This document shows positions 42,014 through 49,336 of a DNA stretch of 64,000 nt, in pieces. Position numbers and translations under genes: made by a program. The notes beneath the pieces are model-generated. The model saw nothing but the letters and a program-made list of their open reading frames with translations. It was not told the origin of the DNA and made no database searches. The stretch is taken from contig NZ_LT629758.1 of NCBI RefSeq assembly GCF_900104725.1, forward strand, positions 2,046,001 through 2,110,000. Reading direction: 5' to 3'. Within the stretch, counting starts at the first letter, position 1. The number at the start of each line of letters is the position of its first letter. Origin of the DNA: Actinoplanes derwentensis (GTDB lineage Bacteria; Actinomycetota; Actinomycetes; Mycobacteriales; Micromonosporaceae).

Positions 42014-43675
42014 GGCCGTCGCCACTTCTGTCCCGGCCTTCGTCTCCGGGTTCTCACCGGCTTCGGATGCCCCGGCGGCCGCCGACTTTCCAGTGGCTCC
42101 GGACGCCCCGGCGGTCGGGGGTTCCTCGTCGGCCCGGGGTTCCACGCCGGCCGGGAGGGTGAGCCAGATCGACGTGCCCTCCTCGACGTCCAGGTCCAGC
42201 CAGATCCGGCCGCCGTGGTACTCGACGATCTTCTTGACGATGGCCAGGCCGATGCCGGTGCCCTCGTACGCGTCCCGCGGATGCAACCGCTGGAAGATCA
42301 CGAAGACCTTGTCGGCGAACTCGCGCTCGATGCCGATGCCGTTGTCCCGGACGTTGATCCGCCAGTGGTCGCCGTCGCGTTCCGCGGTCGTCCGGATCAC
42401 CGGCGGCACGTCCGGCCGGCGGAACTTCAGCGAGTTCCCGATCAGGTTCACGAACAGCGTGGTGAGCAGCGGTTCCTCGCCCTCCACCACCGGCATCCCG
42501 GCCCAGCTGATGTCGGCGTCGTCACCGGCCCGGGCCTCCAACTGCGACGCCACCTCGGGCAGCACCCGGTCCAGGTCGACATCCTTGAACCCGGCGGTGA
42601 TCCGGCCGATCCGGGAGAACGCCAGCAGATCGTTGATCAGCCGCTGCATCCGCTGGGCGCCGTCGACGGCGAAACTGATGTACTGGTCGGCGCGCTCGTC
42701 CATCTGCCCCGCGTACCGGCGCTGCAGCAACTGGCAGAAACTGGCCACCTTGCGCAGCGGCTCCTGCAGGTCGTGTGACGCGACGTAGGCGAACTGCTCC
42801 AGATCACGGTTCGACCGGGTCAGTTCCTCGGCCTTCGCCTGCAACTCCAGGTTGATCGCCTCGACCTGGGCCCGCGCCTCCCGGACCACGGTCAGCTCGG
42901 CGGCGATCTGCCGGCGCATACCGTCCACGTCGGCCGCCAGCCCGCGCAACTCCGGCGACCCGGAACTGGTGATCGCCCGCTCGTAGTCCCCACCGGCGAC
43001 CTTGCGCACCTGCTCCGCGAGATCGGTGACCGGCCGGTTGATCAGCCGGTCGAGCAGCAGCATCAGCACGACACCGGCCACCACGACGATGACCGCGGTG
43101 GCGACCTGCAGGGCGATCAGCAGGGTCGAGGTGTGGCGGGCCGCGTCGACGGCGGCGTTGCGCAGGGTGAGGATGTCGGCCTGCAACAGGTTCACCGACT
43201 CCCGCAGGGCGTCGAACTCGCGGGTCCCGATCCCGGCCGCCGCCGGTTCGCCCCGCTCGACGGAGACGATGATCGGCTCGGCCACCGTCCGCCGCCAGGC
43301 GTCCGCCCGTTCCCGGACCACCCGCAGGTCGGTGCGGATCCGGGCGTTGCCGTTGGCGTCGTTGAGGGTTTCGAGCTGGATGAGCAGGTCCTGCTCGGTC
43401 TGCAGACCGGCCTGGTAGGGCTGCAGGTTCTCGGCCTTGCGACTGAGTGCGTACCCCCGGATACCGGTCTCCTGGTCCAGGTACGCGGCACTGAGGTCCT
43501 GGCCGGCCAGGCGCATCGGGCCGGTCTTGTTCAGGATCACGTCCAGGTTGTCGTTGCTGTCCACCGCGGTCACCACGGCCAGCAGGCCGACACCGGACAG
43601 CAGGATTCCCGCGACGGTGAACAGCACCGCTACCCGGCGCCGCAGCGACCAGGAAACCAGCCGGGCCCGGCTCAT
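42002..43675 (-). CDS. Sensor histidine kinase with CHASE3-like sensor
   Basis: A 557-residue membrane kinase: TM1 (about 12-35), extracytoplasmic CHASE3-like four-helix domain (about 40-180), TM2 (about 184-206), HAMP (to about 260), coiled coil, HisKA (YVASHDLQEPLRKVASF; His in SHD is the phospho-site) and HATPase (VNLIGNSLKF, DNGIGIEREF, GTGIGLAIVKKI). This is the bacteriophytochrome-type HisKA/HATPase layout common in light and stress sensors. An Ala/Gly/Glu-rich tail of about 45 residues ends it. GAGGAGA precedes ATG 43675. No response regulator gene is adjacent (orphan). Confidence 0.9.
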   Translation of the reverse strand: MSRARLVSWSLRRRVAVLFTVAGILLSGVGLLAVVTAVDSNDNLDVILNKTGPMRLAGQDLSAAYLDQETGIRGYALSRKAENLQPYQAGLQTEQDLLIQLETLNDANGNARIRTDLRVVRERADAWRRTVAEPIIVSVERGEPAAAGIGTREFDALRESVNLLQADILTLRNAAVDAARHTSTLLIALQVATAVIVVVAGVVLMLLLDRLINRPVTDLAEQVRKVAGGDYERAITSSGSPELRGLAADVDGMRRQIAAELTVVREARAQVEAINLELQAKAEELTRSNRDLEQFAYVASHDLQEPLRKVASFCQLLQRRYAGQMDERADQYISFAVDGAQRMQRLINDLLAFSRIGRITAGFKDVDLDRVLPEVASQLEARAGDDADISWAGMPVVEGEEPLLTTLFVNLIGNSLKFRRPDVPPVIRTTAERDGDHWRINVRDNGIGIEREFADKVFVIFQRLHPRDAYEGTGIGLAIVKKIVEYHGGRIWLDLDVEEGTSIWLTLPAGVEPRADEEPPTAGASGATGKSAAAGASEAGENPETKAGTEVATASES

Positions 43676-43868
43676 CGACTCTCCTCGCATGATGCCCCAG
43701 TTACCGGAAACGCCGCCGATCCTGCCCTGCCCGGCGACGCGATGCGCCACCGGGCAGGGGAACACCCGGCGGCGACAACCCGCCAATCCCCGGATCCGTG
43801 CCGGACGGGCACGACCCCGGAGGTCAGCGAGACACCGAAGTATGTCGCACCCACCGCAGCCCCGCGAC

Positions 43869-46505
43869 TCAGCCCGCCAGCATCGTCCGCAACCGGCGGG
43901 CTTCCTTCGTCACCCGGGAGGTGCCGGGCCTCGCGGCGACCTCGGCCAGGCCCGGGATCTCGTCGTGGGCACCGATCCGGCCCGCCACCAGGGTGGCGAG
44001 TTCCAACAGGTCGGGCAGCCCGCGCGGGGCGACCGGCAGCAGGACCGGCAGGGCCGCGGCCAGGACATGCCACACCGCGTGCGAGGCACCGCCCTGATGC
44101 GCGTCGGTGAGACCGGGCAGCACCCGGGTCAACTTCAGCGTGCCGTCGGCGCACAGGTCACCGATCTCGGCGCCGACGGCGGCACCGAACGGTTCGCCGC
44201 TCACGGCCAGGACCTCGTCGCCGGCGGCCAGGATCAGGAACGCGTCCACGGCGGCCAGCCGGTCGGCCTCGTCCCGGGCACCCAGCACATAGGCCACGGC
44301 CAGGGCGACGGCCGGCCCGACCGGGCCCGCGCACTCGGCGATCAGCGGCAACGCCTTGCCCGCACCGCGCTGATCGATGTCGGCGACCGAGGCCAGGGTC
44401 GGCAGGGCCCAGGCGGCCAGGACCTCCCGGTGATGCGGCAGCGCCGCGGCGGCGATGTCGGCGGGTTTGGCGAAGTCACCCGAGTACCACTCGATCTTCG
44501 GGCCACGGGTCAGGCCGAACAGGCGGTCCGACAGCGGGAACCGGTCGCCGCCACCGGCCGGCTCCAGCTCGGCCACCACGCGGCGGCCGGTGGGGGGAGT
44601 GCCGCCGTACCCGTACCGCCCGTCCTTGGCGTTCTGCACCCGCCGGGTGCTGACCGGATCGGGCAGGCCGCCCTCCTTCAGCCACGCCGCGAACCGCAGC
44701 CCGGCGACCGAGGTCAGCTCCGCGGCACCGGTCAGCACGTCCACACCGGTCTCCCGTGGCACCCGCAGCAGCGCCTGCTCGAAGTCGACCGGCCACGGTT
44801 TCCGGTCCGCGGCCTCCAGCCGGGCGAGGCGCTCCAGCAGCACCGCGGCGTCCAGGCTGCCGTCGACCCGGGTGGGGGTGGCCAGCAACTCGGCGGTCGG
44901 CTCGACGGTGATCCGGTCGGCGATCTCCTGCAGCCGCAGGACGAGGACGCCGCTCGGGCCGGTCGGTTCCTTGATGGTGTTCGGCCGTTTGATGACGGCT
45001 CCCGGGGTCATGACCCGCCGGAGCACGTCGCCGAGGTGACCGGGGCGCCGGAAGGTGCCGTACCAGTAAGTGTTGTTGAGATCGCCCTCGTGCCGGTCGA
45101 GGACGGGCTGCAGCGCCTCGGACAGGCCGTCGGCGGGCAGCGCCACCAGCGCGGCCATCACCCGCTCCCAGCCGACCGACGTCTCGCTGTGCAGCAGGGC
45201 GACGATCTCGGTGGCCAGCTCGGCGGCGGTGGTGATCGGCGGCGGCATCGCGGCGGCCGGTGCCGGAGCGGCCAGCGCCACGACCTCCGGCTCTGCTTCC
45301 GGCGCGGCCACCCCGAACAGCTCCGCGGCCCGCGCGGGCAGGTCGCCGGTGAGCACCACTGACGCGTCGGCCAGCCGGGCCACGGTCGCCGCGTCGAGGC
45401 GGCGGATCTGCCGGCCGATCAGGGTGAGTGCCCGCTCCTGCACCTCCAGCGCCGGATGCCCGAACGCCAGGGCGACCGTCTCCAGCACCTCGCCGGCCCG
45501 GTCGGGCTGTCGGCGGGCGACTTTCTCCAACCAGGACAGCTGGGTTTTGACCAGCCCTTTCTCGGTGCGCTGCAGGGTGGTGCCGCTCGTCTCCAGCAGA
45601 GTCTCGACGTCGAGGCGCCCGGCGTCGTCGACGGCCCGCAGCGAGCGCTGGGCCATCGCGGCGATCGGCGAGGGCGCCCCGGCCAGCAGCCCGGCATAGT
45701 CGCCGGCGGCGGCGGTGTGCTCGTCGAGGGTGGGAGCGAGGGCGTCGTGCAGCTCGGTGAACGGCCGCAGCCAGGCCGGCCGGTCGCCACGGACCAGGCG
45801 ATCCAGGGTGGCGGCGAGAATCGTGGCCCGGTCGAGGCGGCCCTCGGTCACCAGCTCGACGACGGCCTCGGGGAAGGGCGCTTTCGCCACCCAGCCCGCC
45901 GGGGTCCACTGGCCGCCGGTCAGCGCCCCGCCGAGACCGTCGATCTCGAACACCGCGGGCAGCAGCACGTCCAGGTAGGGACTGGACCGGAGCTTGCCGG
46001 CCAGCGGATTGCACTTGCCGTGACTGTCGTGCAGCGTCACGAGCCAGCCCCGGACGAACCCCTCGGTCGCCGGCGCCAGCTCGGGGGTGGCGTCGAGCAT
46101 CCGGGCGACGAACCGCCAGTCACCGGCCCAGGCCTCCTTGGCCGGCAGTCTCGCCGCGAGCCGCACCCCGAGGTCGGGCAACCACTCCAGGTCACGGGCC
46201 TCGGTGAGCTGCCGCCAGAACCGGTCGGGCACGCTGCCCCACCGGTCCCGCATGTCGCGGCGGTTCAGCAGGGCAGCGGCCCGGGCGGCGGTGGGCATGC
46301 AGGCGATCACGGCGAGGGCGAACCCGACGGCCGGGTCGTCGCCCTGGTCCCACCAGGAATCACCGCGGAGTCCTTTGACGCCTTTCTCGATCTCCGGGGC
46401 GAACGCCAGGCGCTCCTGCTCGGTCATCGACAGGAGGATTTCGGTGATCCGCGCGTATGCCGAACGCCGCGCCAGTTGCTCAAGATTCGCCCAGGTCAAA
46501 CTCAT
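43869..46505 (-). CDS. Large DUF6493-like repeat protein
   Basis: A protein of 878 residues, mostly alpha-helical, with several HEAT/armadillo-like stretches (RQIRRLDAATVARLADASVV; ADGLSEALQPVLDRHEGDLN). It resembles the actinobacterial DUF6493 family, whose function is unknown and whose genes often lie near SWIM zinc-finger or AAA genes; none is adjacent here. The start is uncertain: ATG 46505 (MSLTWANLEQL) looks natural, but ATG 46535 has GGGAG 3 bp upstream and overlaps the end of the NYN gene. No membrane segments or signal peptide. Co-transcription with the NYN-LOTUS gene is likely. Confidence 0.6.
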   Translation of the reverse strand: MSLTWANLEQLARRSAYARITEILLSMTEQERLAFAPEIEKGVKGLRGDSWWDQGDDPAVGFALAVIACMPTAARAAALLNRRDMRDRWGSVPDRFWRQLTEARDLEWLPDLGVRLAARLPAKEAWAGDWRFVARMLDATPELAPATEGFVRGWLVTLHDSHGKCNPLAGKLRSSPYLDVLLPAVFEIDGLGGALTGGQWTPAGWVAKAPFPEAVVELVTEGRLDRATILAATLDRLVRGDRPAWLRPFTELHDALAPTLDEHTAAAGDYAGLLAGAPSPIAAMAQRSLRAVDDAGRLDVETLLETSGTTLQRTEKGLVKTQLSWLEKVARRQPDRAGEVLETVALAFGHPALEVQERALTLIGRQIRRLDAATVARLADASVVLTGDLPARAAELFGVAAPEAEPEVVALAAPAPAAAMPPPITTAAELATEIVALLHSETSVGWERVMAALVALPADGLSEALQPVLDRHEGDLNNTYWYGTFRRPGHLGDVLRRVMTPGAVIKRPNTIKEPTGPSGVLVLRLQEIADRITVEPTAELLATPTRVDGSLDAAVLLERLARLEAADRKPWPVDFEQALLRVPRETGVDVLTGAAELTSVAGLRFAAWLKEGGLPDPVSTRRVQNAKDGRYGYGGTPPTGRRVVAELEPAGGGDRFPLSDRLFGLTRGPKIEWYSGDFAKPADIAAAALPHHREVLAAWALPTLASVADIDQRGAGKALPLIAECAGPVGPAVALAVAYVLGARDEADRLAAVDAFLILAAGDEVLAVSGEPFGAAVGAEIGDLCADGTLKLTRVLPGLTDAHQGGASHAVWHVLAAALPVLLPVAPRGLPDLLELATLVAGRIGAHDEIPGLAEVAARPGTSRVTKEARRLRTMLAG

Positions 46506-46515
46506 GGCCGAGAAT

Positions 46516-47541
46516 CTAGGACCCGGGTACGACATTTTCTCCCGGGGCGCTCAACAGGTAATCGTCGGCGGCCGTGTCCCACCGCAGATCGACCGCCCCG
46601 ACCGCCGCCGCGGCCTTGCAGAACTGCAGGAAGCTGCGGTAGCCGAGCTTCTTCTCGCTGAAGCCGGGTGCGGCCTTGCGCAGCTGGTTCTTCAGCCCGG
46701 ACAGTGCCGCCGGTCCCGGCTGGACCGTGGAGGCGAGCAGTTCGAACGCGGTCTCCCGGTCGCCGCGCTCGGGCAGGCCGATCTCCGGGTCGCCCTTGGC
46801 CGCCCGGTCGGCCAGTTCGATCACCGATTTACCGGCCAGGTGCCGCAGCAGCTCCCCGAAGGCCCGGAACCCGAAGTCGGCCTCGTTGAAGGTGGGGTCC
46901 TTGCGCAGCAGCGTGCGTTTGAGGACCGACGCGGTGACCGTGCCGCTGGAGCTCTGCTGCAGACCGGCGACGGTCTGCGCGACAAGCGCCGCGAGCGTTT
47001 CCAGGTCCCGTGGGGTCGGCGCGGGCGCCGTCTCGGGCTCGGGTGCCACCGGCTGGGCGGGTGTCTCCACGCCTTCGAGCCGGTCGTAGAAGAGGAACTC
47101 GTCGCAGGCCGGCGGCAGCAGGGCGGAGGTGGTCCGCTCGACACCGACGCCGATCACCCGTTTGTTGAGTTCGCGCAGCTTGTGGACCAGCGGGGTGAAG
47201 TCGCTGTCGCCGGTGCAGAGCACGAAGGTGGTGACGTACTCCCGCTCGAAGGCGAGCACCAGCGCGTCCACGGCCATCTTGATGTCGGCGGCGTTCTTGC
47301 GGGACGCGCCCATCTTCTGCGGGATGTCGATCAGCTCGACGTGCGACCGGGTGAGCATCCGGCGGTCCTCGTCGAAGTAGGACCAGTCCGCGTACGCCCG
47401 GCGGACCACCACCCGGCCTCGCTCGGCGAGCGCGTCGGTGACCGGCCGCAGATCGAACCGCATGCCACCGAGATGGTCACGCGCCCCGATCGCCAGGTTC
47501 TCATAGTCAAGGAACAGGGCGATACGTTCTTCCAGATCCAC
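46516..47541 (-). CDS. NYN-domain nuclease with two OST-HTH/LOTUS domains
   Basis: A 341-residue protein. An N-terminal NYN (PIN-like, LabA-type) domain covers about 5-155, with acidic residues at Asp12 (LFLDYENL), Asp86/Asp92 (ADIKMAVDAL) and Asp112/Asp114 (CTGDSDFTPLV), as needed for metal-dependent RNA cleavage. After a Pro-rich linker (160-178) come two LOTUS/OST-HTH repeats (about 180-240 and 262-330; RRTL-like KDPTFNEADFGFRAFGELL, then LGYRSFLQFCKAA), which bind structured or G-rich RNA. GTG 47541 is chosen at the domain start. A role in RNA turnover or defence is inferred. Confidence 0.85.
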   Translation of the reverse strand: MDLEERIALFLDYENLAIGARDHLGGMRFDLRPVTDALAERGRVVVRRAYADWSYFDEDRRMLTRSHVELIDIPQKMGASRKNAADIKMAVDALVLAFEREYVTTFVLCTGDSDFTPLVHKLRELNKRVIGVGVERTTSALLPPACDEFLFYDRLEGVETPAQPVAPEPETAPAPTPRDLETLAALVAQTVAGLQQSSSGTVTASVLKRTLLRKDPTFNEADFGFRAFGELLRHLAGKSVIELADRAAKGDPEIGLPERGDRETAFELLASTVQPGPAALSGLKNQLRKAAPGFSEKKLGYRSFLQFCKAAAAVGAVDLRWDTAADDYLLSAPGENVVPGS

Positions 47542-47579
47542 AACGCCACCGTACGCCTGGTCCGTCGCGCCGGGCCGGT

Positions 47580-47930
47580 TCACGCGGCCTGCCGCAGTGC
47601 GCTCCCGGTGGCGGCGTGCCGGATCCGCTGCCCGGGGACACCGGCCGCGGTGAGGTGGTGGGCGAGACCGGGTGTCGCGTTGTCGACGAGGACCAGCACG
47701 TGATGGTCGTCGCCGACCCCGCACGCGGCGGCCAGGGCGCCGAGGTTGAGGGCATCCAGTTCGTGGACGTCGGCCAGGTCGAGGATCAGCCGCACCGGCC
47801 GGGTGTGCAGGATCGCGTGGATCAGGGCCCGGCGCAGGCCGATGGCGTCGTCGGCGTCGAGGTCGCCGTGCGGGTGGATGACGAGGGTGCCGTCGGGGCT
47901 GCTGCTGACGTCGACAGTGCTAGCGCTCAT
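47580..47930 (-). CDS. STAS-domain protein lacking the phospho-serine
   Basis: A 116-residue STAS (anti-sigma-factor antagonist fold) protein with LVIHPHGDLDADDAIGLRRAL and LILDLADVHELDALNLGAL. In classical antagonists the last motif contains Asp-Ser-Ser-Gly, with the second Ser phosphorylated; here it is Asp59-Ala-Leu-Asn, so regulation by phosphorylation is lost or different. GGAGGCG precedes ATG 47930. It might be a constitutive antagonist, a solute-binding STAS or a partner of an unlinked kinase. Confidence 0.8.
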   Translation of the reverse strand: MSASTVDVSSSPDGTLVIHPHGDLDADDAIGLRRALIHAILHTRPVRLILDLADVHELDALNLGALAAACGVGDDHHVLVLVDNATPGLAHHLTAAGVPGQRIRHAATGSALRQAA

Positions 47931-48066
47931 GGCGAACGCCTCCCGTTTACCGGAACGACCGGGTGCGTAAACGCTAAGGCTTCCGGGAGTTCGCCGTCGA
48001 GGGGCTTTCGCGAATTTCCCCTGCTCACAGCTAATTCATAGACTTCCAGATCGGGCCGGACACGGC

Positions 48067-48100
48067 AACGGTGCCCGCTCGTGACCGAGCGGGCACCGTT
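48067..48100 (-). terminator. Terminator of pectate lyase gene
   Basis: Perfect 15-bp stem (AACGGTGCCCGCTCG and complement) with a 4-nt loop, 16 bp past the pectate lyase stop. No T-tract. The 186-bp gap to the STAS gene holds nothing else clear. Confidence 0.7.
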
Positions 48101-48116
48101 CGTACCGGGAATGGAT

Positions 48117-49094
48117 CTAGATCTTGCCGGTGCCGGCGCCCGCGGTGACGGTGGCCTTGACCGTGCTGTTGGCCTCCGGGGTGTAGGAGTAGGGGATCGC
48201 CGCGACGCTGGCGCCGTTGCGGACCACCTCGGTGCCCGAGTTGACCTTGTAGTTGTTGAGGACCTTCAAGTTGCCGGCGTCCGAGTCACCCGTCTGGGTG
48301 ATGGTCGGGTTGGCGACGTTCTCGAAGTAGTTGCGCTCGACGAAGACTCCGGCGTTCTCGGTCGAGGCCACCCCGTACGAGCCGATGTTGCTGTAGTAGT
48401 TGTTCAGCACGTGCACCGGGTTCGCGAACCGGACCCGCGGGTGACGCTGGCCGGTGCCCTCGAACCAGTTGTGCACGTAGGTGACGCGCAGCTTCCCGGT
48501 GTCCTGGGAGGCGTTGTCGTCGCTGTGGCCGAGCAGCATCGACTTGTCGTGGTTGTGCAGCCGGTTCCACGACACGGTGATGTAGTCCGAGCCGCGCTTG
48601 ATGTCGATCAGGCCGTCGTACCCGTTGGACAGGTCGTTGTGGTCGATCCAGATGTTGGTCGACCCCTCCTGGACGTTGATCGAGTCGTCGTTCGCGTTGC
48701 GGAACACCAGGTTGCGGATGATCACGTTCCGGACGCTGTTCAGGTTGAAGCCGCCGCCGGTGACGCCGGAGCCGGAACCGACCCCGATGATCGTCTTGTT
48801 GGAGGCGACGCTGTACATGCCGGAGATCGAGATCAGGCCGGACACCCGGACCGTCTGCGACGTGCCGGAGCTCAGCGCCGACGCGAGCGCCGACGCGGTG
48901 GTCACGGTGACCACGGTGGACGCCGAACCGCCGGAGGTGCCGCCGTTGAGGCTGGCGAAACCGACCGGGCTGGTCTCGTAGGCCAGCGCCGGGGACGGGG
49001 TGGCGACGGCCAGGCCGCCCGCGGCGATGACACCGGCGGACAGCGCGGCCAGGACGGTGCGGCGACGGGCGCGGGGACGGGGCTCGTGGGACAT
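48117..49094 (-). CDS. Secreted pectate lyase (PL1 family)
   Basis: A 325-residue secreted protein. The signal peptide (about 1-38) begins with an arginine-rich PRARRRTVL segment and ends ALA, possibly Tat-dependent. The mature part is a right-handed beta-helix of polysaccharide lyase family 1, with ASLNGGTSGGSAST at the start, the calcium-site region DHNDLSNGYDGLIDIKRGSD and the catalytic arginine block GTGQRHPRVRFANPVHVLNN. It cleaves polygalacturonate by beta-elimination. Three AAGCGCTT-type palindromes upstream suggest LacI-family control. Fits growth on plant wall together with the GH127/hydroxyproline locus. Confidence 0.92.
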   Translation of the reverse strand: MSHEPRPRARRRTVLAALSAGVIAAGGLAVATPSPALAYETSPVGFASLNGGTSGGSASTVVTVTTASALASALSSGTSQTVRVSGLISISGMYSVASNKTIIGVGSGSGVTGGGFNLNSVRNVIIRNLVFRNANDDSINVQEGSTNIWIDHNDLSNGYDGLIDIKRGSDYITVSWNRLHNHDKSMLLGHSDDNASQDTGKLRVTYVHNWFEGTGQRHPRVRFANPVHVLNNYYSNIGSYGVASTENAGVFVERNYFENVANPTITQTGDSDAGNLKVLNNYKVNSGTEVVRNGASVAAIPYSYTPEANSTVKATVTAGAGTGKI

Positions 49095-49156
49095 GCGGGG
49101 ATTCCCTTCCGTTGGGGGACGGATGCCGTCCGGGGAAGACGGCATGGGTGTGCCGG

Positions 49157-49250
49157 AAGCGCTTGGGGATACCTGCTAGCGCGCGGCCAGATCGGTGGGT
49201 CCGGCCGTACGCTGCGGGTAAGCGCTTTCCTCGGCCGACCGTAAGCGCTG
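49157..49250. promoter_or_regulatory. Three AAGCGCTT palindromes (LacI/CRE-like operators)
   Basis: AAGCGCTT occurs at 49157 and 49220, and AAGCGCTG at 49243, in the 242-bp gap upstream of the pectate lyase. The core GCGC symmetry resembles LacI-family operators controlling sugar-degrading genes in actinobacteria. No LacI gene is in the window. Confidence 0.55.
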
Positions 49251-49336
49251 CAATCGACATCTGTCAATGGTGATCTGGGGGCGTTCTCCAGTCGGTTAGG
49301 CGACGTGCTCGTTCCCGCCACGTCACCCGTCGGCCT

